From: Escallonia rubra
Taxonomy: Eukaryota; Streptophyta; Magnoliopsida; Escalloniales; Escalloniaceae
Length of the DNA stretch: 64,000 nucleotides
Reading direction: 5' to 3'
Assembly: GCA_033065855.1 (NCBI GenBank)
Contig: JAVXUO010000519.1
Location: 62,001 to 126,000, forward strand
Shown one piece after another: positions 10,615-23,800 of the stretch. The translations under genes were made by a program, and so were the position numbers. Within the stretch, counting starts at the first letter, position 1; each line of letters begins with the position of its first letter. The notes beneath the pieces were generated by a model that was not told the origin of the DNA, ran no database searches, and saw only the letters and a list, made by a program, of their open reading frames with translations.

Positions 10615-10882
10615 TAGATTCTTCTATGAATAATTTCACAAATTCTTTTTCGTACAATCCAAATAATAAATTCTATTCAAGGACTTTTTAAATGCCTTTT
10701 TACAGTGAATTTTTCAGTTTAAATCTCATATCCAAATACAATTTAATTAACATTTTATGATTTTAAAAATTACTTTCGATCATGTTCACGTACAATTATA
10801 TAAGAAAATATGAGAAAAGAAAAGGTAAAGTAAACTAAAGAGAGAGTGACAAAAAGAATCAAAATCTCATATGCGAATCACG

Positions 10883-10905
10883 TATAAATTCTCCAATATA
10901 TATAT
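10883..10905 (+). promoter_or_regulatory. Candidate TATA region of the DUSP12-like gene
   Basis: TATAAA at 10883-10888 and TATATATA at 10898-10905 lie about 110-125 bp before the end of a likely non-coding first exon (donor AAG|GTAAGC at 11007/11008). The MULE end is only about 280 bp upstream, so the promoter is either short or overlaps transposon sequence. Confidence 0.5.
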
Positions 10906-10924
10906 AACATCAAGATAAAGGCAG

Positions 10925-11820
10925 AGGGAAGGGCATAGACACAGCGCCACCACCTCCTGCAACGCCGTATTCACCTCCTGACTTGCCGGCAAACCTAATT
11001 TTACAAGGTAAGCACTCACCCTTTTCCAAGAACTAGAAGTATCTATATCTGATATCCGATCATGAATTTGCTTAAAAAATCAAAATTAAAAAAAAGCGTA
11101 TGTGAAGTAAATCAGAAACCCTGGGTAAATTATTAAGCATCTTTATTATTGTAGACGTTGAATCGAATTCAAATGGCAATGATCAATTGAAATTAAATAA
11201 ATATCGTTCGACAAGTCATGCCAAGGTGAAAACGAAGACAGAAGTCGATGTTTGCATGCACTGAGTTTGTCAGAGGAATTAGCAAAAAGTCAAGGAATAT
11301 TAGCATTTATTTGTTCTTGTGATTAGCCAAGAAGCTGGTAATTACTTCGGTTTTTAATAATTTCTTGAAAAAGGTTCATTTTTACAGATTTATAATTTTT
11401 CAGAATCTCGTTGGTTTTTGTGTTACTTGTTCTGATGCAATTCTTTTTATGTCAAAAAAATGTACTTTGAGGGCTGTTGCTAATTAGGATAATTTCTACT
11501 CCCACTTTTTGCATAAACAATAATTTCTTAGGATACATGCCCTCTGTTTCGCAATCTTTGTCCACTTTGACATTTTGCGAATTTCTAGGATAGATTGAAT
11601 TAGATTAATATTGAACTCAAATTGTAAAAATGGATCAAGAAAGCAAGTTGAACTTGGATAATTTAGATGTTTAAATTCAGTTCTAGGAATTTGCAAATAG
11701 TCGAAGGGGACAAAACAATAAAATACTATGTGTATTACTGTCGTGTTAGCAGTTTTGATGCAAAGTTTTATTCGACTTGATACTCCAAACAGAAATGTTT
11801 TGTGTTCATTACCTCAACAG
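10925..11820 (+). other. Likely 5' UTR exon and 5' UTR intron of the DUSP12-like gene
   Basis: A leader exon (about 10925-11007) ends at a good donor (AAG|GTAAGC). The next acceptor, CCTCAACAG ending at 11820, lies 46 bp before the start ATG at 11867. This gives a UTR intron of about 813 bp. Leader introns are common in plant housekeeping genes. The transcription start is inferred. Confidence 0.55.
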
Positions 11821-11866
11821 GCATAGCAATCTTGGGTCCTGTAGAGAACCCTACTGACTGTGTGAT

Positions 11867-14800
11867 ATGCCGTATCTGGTGCGTGAGAATCTATATATTG
11901 GCAACATCAGCGCCGCAGCAGAGATCCTACAGAAAGGCAGTGACGAGATCACCCATATACTGTCTGTTCTTAGCTCCGTGTCGATATCATTCTTTACCGA
12001 TTGGTGTAGTAGTCTGTCAATCCCAACCAAAGAGATCCGCAAGGTGTACGTTGGGGGCTCGGGGTCGGGTGAGGATCAGGGCGATGGATCGAAGAGTTCG
12101 TTGCCAGTGGAGAAGCTTTTGTACTCGTTGGAATATGCAGGGAAAGATTTGAAGCTGGTGAGGATGGCTGTTCCTCTGAGGGATATGGAGAGTGAGAATT
12201 TGCTGGATTATTTGGATGTGTGTTTGGATTTCATTGATAAGAGTAGAAAAGAGGGGTCTGTTTTAGTACACTGCTTTGCGGGTGTATCAAGAAGGTAAAA
12301 CTTACTAGCTGATTGTTCATGCTATTTTTGTTTCTAATTCAATAGTACATTAATGGCATGTTTCTTACTCTTTTATTAATGATACCCTATGTTTTTCCAC
12401 TTTTCATGTTAAATTCTTGTTTGGGTTAATTACGCTCCGCACCACCAAGGATACCCGTGGTGGCGCCTAGCAACTACGATCTCTTTTCTATCTACACTGC
12501 AGCGCTAAGTTTAAAAATTATCCAGCTGGCACCCCACGACACTATTAAGGTTAAAATCCTCGGAGTGATGACGTTGCACAACATTTAGGTGTATTATGGG
12601 AAGTTTAAAGAAGAAAAGGTTTTGTTCTTTTTTTGGTCTGTTTTTCTTTTGTTTTCACTTGTTCATATCCATCCAACTCGTCACTTACCTCCCACACCGC
12701 CACCTTTAGCACACAACCTTCCTTTACCCTAACGCCGTGAATATGGAGCAGCAATCAGCCTTGAGACCACCTCCATACTCCATTCTCTGTATCTCTATGT
12801 ACAAACACACACATCCCAAAAGTCCGATTTTACCCTCCTCCCTTTGAACCATCACCACCCCTTCCGCCACCATTCTAGTAAACCCAAGTGCCACTTTAAT
12901 TTTGTCGGACTTGCCATAGCCTCCACCACCACACCTATGCCGCTCTTCGCCATTACGCCATTTTATGCCTCGCTCCTATACCATAATATATCACAAGCGG
13001 GTTTAAACTCCAAGGGCATTCATAAAAATTCCCAAACCACCAAGTCGTCTCAATTAGCTCTTTGTTTAAAACCCACTTTCACAGGAGCCTCCTTAAATTC
13101 TAATGCCAATTATAAACCCAACCGGTGTAGCCAAATTGTAAAAGCCACTAAAACCAAATTAGCTTCCTTGAGATCTCATTGCCGCCACCTCCGTTGTTCT
13201 TCCTGTGCAAATTCTGCAACACTGTGATGATGATGGAGTCAGACGGTCGTGGGAGTTGTTATGCCCTATTTTTTACTTTGCCAATAAAACCCCTACAACA
13301 TTTGCCACATCAGCACTCCGATATGGCTTTTGCCCGGAAGTCTGTCAGAGGTTGCTGGGTGCAACATCTGTGAAACTCTGTTGTGCAAGATATCTAGAAA
13401 AGAGCTTGTGCGTGTCAGGCGCTACCACGTGTAAACTTGATGGCGCTGGCTGTAATTAACCCTTCTTACTTTAGGACAGTCCAAATGCTGGTTTTCAGTC
13501 CCGGCAAACCTCCTCGACAGAGTTATCTCGATGCCAAAGTTTTCCAAGAATGCACCTTTCATCTACTTATTTAAGATTTATTTTTATATAAATGGTTCTT
13601 CAACAATTAACCACACTCCAAAGGCACCCTTATCTAGTACTTTTGGCGTTTTCTTGCTATCCCAGTCTTCCTAGAAGAACCAACTGACTTCTGCATTATC
13701 CTGCATTCTCTAGTTTAGTTGTTTTAAAAGTGTGCAACCTGCATAACTAGTCATTTCCAGTCACAGCTGGACTCCACAAAGGACGACTTTAAGCCTATAT
13801 CTTTTTACCTTACCGATGGATGAGCTTACTTAGAGTTTTTGAGGGTGAGCCTCTTGGTGTATGCTATGATAAGATGAAATGGCATTAATTGATGAGACCA
13901 GATCAGGCTTGAATGCTAACTTTGGTTATGAAGAAATACTTTGGAATCCAAAGGCTTGAGGTTGAGCACGACATAAAGCGGAGTATTTAGGATGCTATTG
14001 AGGTAAGACTAGGAGGTGGACTGATGGTGAAGTAAACATGGATGGGCAACAAGTACCTAAGAAGGATATCTTTAAGTATCTTGGATCAATGTTGCATGAG
14101 GGAGAGATTTCTAGGAATATTTAGAGCTTGTGGGCTAAAACTGGGAAGGTTTGTTTCTTTGGAGTGCCGTTAATCGCTATATTCCTCTCATGCTGAAGGC
14201 AAAATTTTACGGGAGGGCAGTGAGCATCTCTAACAGGGGCAGATCTAGGATCCTATACTGGGGGATCTGAAAGTTTGAATATTGAGGCAATAATGCGATA
14301 ACTCTTTTGGTCTTTCCTTAGTGCCAGAGCAATATACTGCTCCTTAGGGTTGTACTTACTATGTTAATAGTTGTACGCTGGTCATACATTAAAGTCATTT
14401 GCTTTTGGCATTATGGTCTTCACACGAATTTTATTAGCTTCATACATCTTTTGATCATCCAAGCCTTCATTTGTAGCTAAACTATGCACCAAAGATAAGA
14501 TTTTACCTTTTAGCAACTATTGAGGGGCCGTAGAATTTGAAAATAGTAATGACGTTAAATTTTAAATTGAAAATTGAACTGTACGGGCCTCTTACATTTT
14601 AATTGAGCAATAAATAAAAACATTTGATTCTTATAGCACCATAGATTAGCTCAAGAGAGGGAGGGAGAGAACTAGACGTGTCTCGGTGTGGAGAAAGAGA
14701 AAGAACAGAAAGAAGCAAAGAAGGAAGAGACAAATGATATCGAGTGGCATTATTTAACACTTTGGGAATTTTTGGAAACGGGAGGGACCAAGGCCCCCTT

Positions 14801-17800
14801 CTAGAGAGAGGAGATCTATATGGCTCCTGGTGAGTAGAAGTAGAAAGAGCAGAAAGAAGAAAACAAGGGAGAGCCGAATGATATGGAGTAGCATTTAGTA
14901 CTTTGAGAATTATGTAGGTAGGTAGGTAGGGACCAATTTGAGAATTTCCAGAAACGGGAGAGGCCAAGGCCCCTTCTAGAGAAAAGAGATCCAGATGGGT
15001 CCTGCTGTGTAGAAGTAGAAAGAACAGAAAGAAGAAAGGAAGGGAGCGGCAAATTATATGGAGTAGCCTTTAGTACTTTAAGAATTTTTTGAAACGGGAG
15101 GGACCAAGGCCCCAGAAAGTCCTAGGCCCTCCCCTGATTCTAATCGCTCGTGAGCCCCTCCTCAGAACTATGCTCAACCGGCTTCATTTAAGATATATAA
15201 ATGTAGGAAAACCAGCGCATCGGTGCTGGCACAACCAAACTTAAGAATGTGATGCCAAAAAAATTCTTCCGTAGCCTAGTGTCAATCCTGATTCATATAC
15301 CTTTATGTTGAACTGTCTTAGGAAGTCAGGCTAGAGTAGCAAACGAGGCCTCCGCTTCATAACTTACTCTGAAGTCAGAAGGGGCGGTGGATGAAATCAT
15401 AAAAGATCTATAAAGTTCATATATTATTATGGGAAACAATGATAGCTGATAGGAGAAGTGGTCCTCAAAATCATGACTTTGTAACAATCGACAATAGCAC
15501 GTGGAAATGGTACACATGCTACAGCAAAGTATCCATCCAAGAGCGTGTCAAAATTGAGGACACCTATGGTTCTTAGTTCAATTGTTCACAAGTTCCTTAC
15601 TTGAGATCCTATATATGGCACACAAGCACCTAACAGGTCTGTGGGTAAGGCCAAAGGTGACACATTATAACCAGTTAAATACCTCCAAGATACTTGAATG
15701 TCTCAGCTCGCTCGCAGGGTTGCTATGTGAAATTCCTAATCCTATTTGCCTAACAGCAATACGGTAATAGTGTGTATGTGCTAGCTATCATGCTTCTAGG
15801 TGACTTAGTATAGTAACCATTATGCGTTAAATTAACACGAGAGCTCATAAGCCCCAATACCTCTAAAATAAGAGATCAGAGTTAAGCTGTTAGTGAGCTT
15901 CTGCCGTAGAACTATCTCTCTGTGCAGAATTAAATCCCAAATGTGATCCATAGCATTATGATCCTTGAATAACAGCCACGCAAACGCATCTAAGCACGCA
16001 AACGCATCTAAGCATGTGCTAGCTATCATGCTTCTAGGTGACTTAGTATAGTAACCATTATGCGTTAAATTAACATGAGAGCTCATAAGCCCCAATACCT
16101 CTAAAATAAGAGATCAGACTTAAGCTGTTAGTGAACTTCTGCCGTAGAACTATCTCTCTGTGCAGAATTAAATCCCAAATGTGATCCATAGCATTATGAT
16201 CCTTGAATAACAGCCACACAAACGCATCTCGGAATCACAAACTCATGCAAATAGTAATTTCGCCAAGGAACTTGTAAGGAACCTTAACGCCAAATGATCA
16301 CATCAGCTCCAGCAATCAATCTAAGATTTAATTTTCAGCAAGCCGTCAAATTGAAGTGAAGACATAACTGAGCTGGTCAAAGTTAAATGGTTTTAGCCAT
16401 TAGGGTTTTTTATGTGCTCTCTAAGCTACTTATCTCTACATAAAGCACATGATAAAGTAGCGTGATATGGCGGAGACACAAACAACGCATATGGCTGCTC
16501 ACCCCCCCCCCCCCCCTCTCCCCCTCTCCTCTCTCTCTCTCTCTCTCCCCTTCTCTTCCTTTCGGTCTAGAGCAACTATTACTATGCTCTTGCTCTTGAG
16601 GTGCTTGGACAAGGGATTGGGCTCTAGCAATGATCTCTAGCGATTGAAAAATAAGCTGGTTCTTTATTGATCGTGAGTTTGTTATGTGCCATTTCTATTA
16701 AAGATTCAATGTGGGTAAAGCTACAGTGCGGTGCTTGCTTCAGGGATGGTGTGCGGTGCTTGCTGTAGCTTCCACTTTATGAACCAAATCAAGTTTTTAG
16801 ACTTTACAGCGCGTGATAACCCACTATTTTACACTGGTATTGAAGTTGTGGATGGCTTTTTCGTTGCACGATTACTTATTGGGCATATCATGCGTTCTTA
16901 TATTATCTCGCTAAGTTTGGTTTGCTGGCACAGTGTGAATTAAGGTATACATATGGTCAAAGTCCTCTAGATCAGTAGGGTAAATTTTTTAAGTTAACCA
17001 GTTTTGGTGTTTGGTCTGGGTGAAAAATATGAACCTTAGCTTGCATAATTGTCACCTTTTTTGTGAAAGTCCAGAAAAGTAGTTTGATTTTTTGGGCTTC
17101 AGATCATAAGACTTGGGTTCCCTTTAGTCGAGTGCTTTTCAACGATAACCAAGATTGCCCACAGTTTAGACTAGTGAGATATAAAGGGCAAAGTTTGGCG
17201 TGTCTGCGCGTGTTTGTTGTGTGTTGTGTGGTGGTGGCGGCCGCGGGGGGGGGGGGGGGGGGTTGACAATGCTTCCACTAGAGGTGCAGTAGCAATAGCA
17301 GAGTGCACGTACACGCCATTAAGTGAAAGTATTGATGTAAGATGTCTAGTTCTCTCCTCTTTTTTTGGTAGAAAGGATGTGTACATTCCCCAAAATTGGT
17401 ACTCTCACACTAGGTAGCAAGCCATTAGATTGTCATAGGGGACACCTGTACCTTTTTAATCAGCGCTACTCATCGATCAGTGGAGATGGCTATTAGAGCG
17501 AAATCCATTTTCTTCACAACTCTGGGGCAAGAGCATACTAATGGATGCATGCGAGCGAGCGAGGGCATGTTGCCTTCATTGTGTTTCCATCATATTGTGA
17601 TAGGATTTTAATCTGCTTTATATAGCACATAGGCTGCTTTTAGAGCACACAAAAGCCCTAGTTGCCAAATCTTCAGTCCCATGAGCCAACAAACATTGGT
17701 GGAAATAATATATTGGTCCCCACCAGCTGACCTCAATGCTAAAAAGTAGTAAGGTATAATGTAAGAAATATTGGCATTAGTTCGATTGACTCTCTCAACG

Positions 17801-20800
17801 TATCCATATGCGCCTTGTCTTGAACTAATGTAAGAAAAGGGCGCTACTCTGACCTTTTCTAAACCCTAAACGTGTGTGAAACACGTCTTCGGCTCTAGGT
17901 ATGTTTTTTTTATTCAATAGAGTGAGTGTTGAGCTTTGATTTACTACTTCTCCTATTGAGGTCGACATTATGAGCTTTAGAGTTTTGATTATGCGGACTC
18001 ATCTCCTTTTGTTATTTCACTTATTAGTATGAGACTGAGGACAAACCTATCAGTTTCTTATACTTGTGCTCTAAGGTGAATTCACAATGATATCACGTCA
18101 ATAGAAATGACTCAACGCCTGAAATAATTGTTTGCTCCTTATATAAAAATGATGATGAATATCTTTAAATTGGTTAGAAAGTTTTTCAAGCTTATAAGTT
18201 ATACTTGTTGTAAGTCAGATAGTTTTTCAAGCTTATAGGTTATATAGTTGGTTCAGTGTACAAGGGTTCCTTTGAGTTGCATGTGCATAGGTGTATTGAC
18301 CTACTTCAATCATTGTCCATATTTGCACTTGCAGTGGACAAAAAGGCTCTACTGCCACTCACTAATTAGGAGTGTATATGGGTTGCGATGGTTCAGGTTG
18401 CTTAGAACTAATTGCTCTGTTTCATTCCAGATTTTTTACATAAAACCTGAATCAAATACTTGAGAAATCTGAATCCAAGTATACAAATGGCTCTTATTGC
18501 TGGGGACTCAACTTGGGGTAAGGAAGCCGATCCAAGTATATAAATGGCTTTTATTGGGTCAGTTCAGTTTGGGGTAAGTCAGGTTGGTGCTTTGATAGGA
18601 AAGGAATGCCAAAGCAGATTAACAAATGTGGCAGGTTTGGGTTCAGAGTCCCAAGTAACTCCACTCAATCTCAGTTCGAATGGTCCTTAGAACAATCGTA
18701 TGATGTTGCCATTGTTGGGATATATGAGATATGAGAGACATAGTCCTAGTGGTCCCCGCCACCACTACCACCACCTAAATCCCTAACTGAATCCCCCAAG
18801 ACATTTTTATGTTCACCCACAATTCAGACCCTTGATATACCTCAAAACCCACATCTACCAACCATCACCAAACATGCTGTAACCAGGGTACCTATTATCA
18901 CTATCGTCATCACCCTTACGCCACAACCGCCGTACTCACTTCCACCACCGCTACTGAGACGATCACCACCACCATTAATGATGTGCTTAAATATGACTTC
19001 TACCTCCATAGATCCAACGTATTTGGGTGCAGAAGGCACAAGGATTTCAAGGAGGGAGAGACTTGTGGTGGCAATTTGGCCAGTGTATTGGTTTCAGGTT
19101 CGGATCTGATATGGGTGCAGCTTGGGTGCAGCTGGGTGCGCACCAGGTGCTGCTGTTGCCATATCTGATTTTATTATTAAAAATTCCTAAAATTGGGATA
19201 CGTCCAGGATGCGTCCTGAATATGTTCCAAGTACGTATTGGACACTTTTGTGGGTCGATATAGGATTCAAAACCTATTTTACGGGGCTCATATGTGTATA
19301 TACGGTTCTTTTACACTTGGGTGAAAATAAAAAGAGAGTGAGAGCAGCCATCGATAGCTGAACAGGAGGAGGGAATTCCTTCTCGTAGTTGGGTCCAAGG
19401 CTTCGACCGAGATATGGACTGATACTTTTGTCCTCTTTTATTCCATGACGGTTACTGCTACACGTGTAGTAGCTGCTATGCACACTTGTGTAAACCTTAA
19501 AAAGTGATTATTTGTTGATCACTACTTTGTACATCTATACTAAATATAAAGGGAAAACCACTTTTAGTGTAAAACCTTATTTTGGTGTTACACAACTACC
19601 ATCTCAGAGTGATGACACATGGCAGCAAAAACATAAAGTTTGAGGAGGAAAAAAGAAAAGAAAATGGGAGAGAGAATTAAATAGAGACAAATTTGGAAAG
19701 ATGAAACCGACCAAAGGTGCGAAACCAGCCCATATCTTTCTCATCAATTGAATCCAATGAGTTTTTTTTTTCTTCCCTTTTCCAGCCCCGTAAACTCCTG
19801 TTCACTCCAATCCAATGATATATATTTTTTTGATCTTAAAGTATTGGTAGGATTTGTTTGATATTTATTGCTTGGGCTAAGGTGAATAGTTTTTTTTGAT
19901 GATTTGATATTAGAGAAACTGTAGGCATGCTGCATGTTTACGGTTTTTTTTCTTTTCTTTTTCTGAAGATGTGGTAGCACACGCATCGCATGTGCCCCGG
20001 CCGCTAGTGTACATAAAAAATAAAACAAAGCTACTACCACTACTACGATGTTTTTTCAAAAGAAGCTAAATATTATTTTAGGACATTTTATTTGTCATTG
20101 AAAACAAGATAACTTTCAATTGAAGAAGTTGTTTGCATATTGATAAAAACATGAAATAATATAATTATTTGACGTATTCTAGCTGCACCCGTATCTGATA
20201 TTTGGAACTGTAATTTTTGCGTATCCACAATTGTGCTGTATCTGCACCCACACCTTGGTCCGTGCTTCTTAGGTGATAAGGATGGAAGTGGCGGTGGTTG
20301 ACAATGATGACAATGCCAGTGGAGGTTGGTGGTTGATGGTGATGGGGACAAAAGTGGTGGTGGTTGACCATGATGGCGACCAGATATCATTGGTGGTGGT
20401 TGGTGGTCTTTGGTTGGGTGTGACTATGGTGATCATTAAAGACGCTCCGCTTTGTGATGGGCGCTTGATCATGGCAGAAACCAACCTCATAGCACCCATG
20501 CCTCAGTCGAAAATTCTTGCTTTAAGAGAAGCTTGCAACACTGAGTAACCTCGTTTTTAGTGGCCAAATTTAAAAAGTACGATTATCGACTTTTGTCTGT
20601 TTCTGAGATTCATATGGACTTCGTACTTCCCTTTAACTTCTCTCTTTATGTTTGTTTGTCTTGGTCATAGAGATGCCTGGTCGCGGGTGGTGATACTTGG
20701 AATGGAGCTGGTCCTAGTATTAATGATTGAGATGGTAGAGAATCTGGATGACAGCGATTAGATCTGTTGATTTTGGCTTGACACTGGATTGATTTTTTCT

Positions 20801-23800
20801 AAAGTTTCATTTTGGCATCGGGGGCTTTTGGTGGAGGCGATGGACGGGTTGGGAACTTCGGGCAGTGGCATTAGGGAGTTGCAGGGCAAAGGAAGGCGGT
20901 GAAGTTCGAAAGTGATCAACTGTTTTTAGTAGGTAATTTTGTTCTTTTCTCTGAAGAATTTGGGTTGAATTTATAGGTTTTGATTTTTGTATCGAGTTTT
21001 TGGATTGATTTGGTAGAGAATTGCTATTGTTCAAGGGGTAAGTGTTTGGGCGGTGGCCAGACGCCTAAGGTCTATTGGTGACTATGTTACATGGACTCTT
21101 CAGAATGCGTGAAGTACCCATGTCAGACACTCGACTTGGACATGGGTATGGAATAGGTTCAAGGAACACTAATTTATAGTGTTTCTTTTTATTTCTTTGG
21201 CTTTGAGATGAGACGAGATCCCAAGTAAAACCATGAGCGTCACAGAAAACATCATTTTACCTTAAAATAACTGACAAGTAATTATAGATGTGTATATTTG
21301 CCGTGTCCCGGTGTATTTTGTTTTAAATATTTGACAAATCCGACAGTTGAACACATGCTACCCAGACACTTGTGCAGAGTCCATGTATCATAGGTCGGTG
21401 ATGATGAGAGAGGTGCAATAGTGAAGAAAGAAAGAGGAGGAAGAAGGGTAAAGAAGCCATCATCTCAAAAAAGATTAGGTTTATCTGTGTGAGTTGCAGG
21501 CACCATTAAAATCAACCGTTTCTGCGGTATATCCATAATATAAGGGGGCTCAATGCATCATTCTAAAGTGGAGGAAAAATTTGCTCTCGGGGTATAGTAC
21601 AGGCGGTCAAACGCTCGTCTATTATATGTTTCCTTGTGAGAGAGGCCTATATAAGTGGACTCTTTGATAACCAAATTGCTTCAGTTTTGCTTGGGATTTT
21701 CTGTTGTAAATGTAAATTGAGAGATGTGCTTCTCCTATTGAAAGAGGACTGAGTGTTTTAGTGGAAGGTAAATTCACGTGCACATTGGCCTTGATGTGTA
21801 AATGTGACTTCCATTAAAGTACTTAACCTACAAATTCTCCTGCAGATTGCAAAAGGAAATGCTTACAACCTTTAAAATGCACCACCACGAAGTTGTCTTA
21901 TAGACCGTAAACTAACAAAGGCATAGACAATAACAGATGAAATTCGAGCTGCTCTCAAGAGAAAATAGGAAGTTACGCCCCTTTCTACTTCTATGACAGT
22001 CATCCTTTTTCCTTGAGAACTATCTAATTGACCTTCTTTTTCTCCTTGCCCATTTCTTTTACTTTAAAACTCTCTTATAACCTATCTCTCCCTCCTAACC
22101 TGGGCAGCATCCTACGTGCGTCTCGGTGTATGTCCTGATGAACACAGTTCTTGTTTCGTGCTTGATGTAACCATCGTGATTTTTTGCAGTTTGAGTTTGA
22201 TATGAATGAATGCTTTTGGCACATTGATAAATTTTTTTCAGCTAGCCCTGTTTAGGTATGGGCTGAAGTCTCAGGTTCCCCTCCAGCCTGAACCTGAGAC
22301 ATTTTACTTAATAGGGGTTTGCGGTGCACCTTGTGTATCATGTATTTGGATGGATCAGTTTGCCACCTCCATTCCCTTGTAAGGGTCATGTCTTATGTGG
22401 TTCTTCTAGTGCGAAGGTCGCCAGATATAATCATTGACTCATTTTCCTGGTGCATGGATTGCCATTTCTGTCCATCATTTTAAGGCATCTAATTCAGTTT
22501 TCTTGCTAAGTTAAATTTTTTTGAGGTGGGTTGAACGATATACACCATAGAGGTACTTGCCATTTGTTCCCCTTAACTCGTGTTTACTTTTAAGACAACC
22601 CATTTTAGTTTTCTCATTCAATTAAAATGTTGTTTGTTCGTGCAGCTGCACGTAAGAAAGCGAAATAGCTTGTGATTAAATTAGCCAAAACTCACAGGCA
22701 TAGAAAAAGTGCTGTGAAACTAAAATCCATTTATCGGTGCATTTGCAAACTACTTGGCTCTCAGAGTAGTGGCTCTGGTCTTGTACTGAATAGGAAATCC
22801 AAAAAGTTGACAGAATGAAAAAACGAGGGAGAGAAAGATAATAGAGCAAAATGAGGGAGAGGAAGACAAATAAGAAGACTCACCTTTCAGACACTGCCAC
22901 AGTGACTGCTGCTCGTTGCTCGTTTCTGGTGGTCGTGACTCGTTGCCTTTGCCGCCGCTCTGCGCTCCCCCCCCCCCCCCTTCTCAGTCCAAGACTTCAA
23001 GCCATAGACCCCTTAGTTTTTAGGTCTAATAAGTACATGGTTTACAGTATATGTTTTGACCCCCAAAAGTTCTTTTAAGATTATTGTTTTTACCCCCTCA
23101 AGTATCCGATACGCACCCATGCCGTGTCGTTGCCGTATTGGAAACGCACCCGATATTCAGAGAACTTAAAAAATAATTCAAAATTAGTGGACATGCACCC
23201 AGTGCTGGTGCTTCATCAAACTGGCATCCCGTGCTTCACTGCTGAAACTCTAGTAAACATGTGCAAGATTCAGAATCACTTGGATCTGCTTGTAGTAAGT
23301 CTCCTGGGATTACATTTCTGTTTTACCTTGGTTGTAAAACTTTTAGCAGTACTTTACTCTCACTTCGCATTCACTGGTTCATGTCCATGGAGATTACTAT
23401 TTAGGATATCGAGCAGTATGTAGGTTTATCACCTATTAGCATTTGGTAGTAAAAGGTTGGTTATCAGGTTTCTTTTTCTTTCTTTTGAAGAAAAGTAGGA
23501 GGAGGAGACCAAGGCTGTGTAGCTGGCGTACTTATAGTTGAAGTATCTTATAATTGGCTTGTTGAATGTACAAGTTACTAATTAATCAGCTCGATTTTGA
23601 GATTAGGGGCGTAACATAGTACTTTTTGTAGATAAGTTCTTAGAAAAAGCAGTTTTGGGTTGGGGGATTGGGTTGGTTGGGGAGGGGGGGGGGGGGGTGG
23701 GTTGTGGGGAGATCCACTTACAAAAGAAACCCCAAGCACCAAGAAGGCCCCCTGGCTAAACGAAAAACCAAATTACACAGATGAAGCCATGCTCAGGTCA

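Noticed and set aside
645-10741. MITE ends GTGTTTGGAT (about 648) and ATCCAAATACA (about 10731) as one element split by the MULE
   Set aside because: The motifs are short and common in plant genomes, and no alignment between the interiors could be made by eye.
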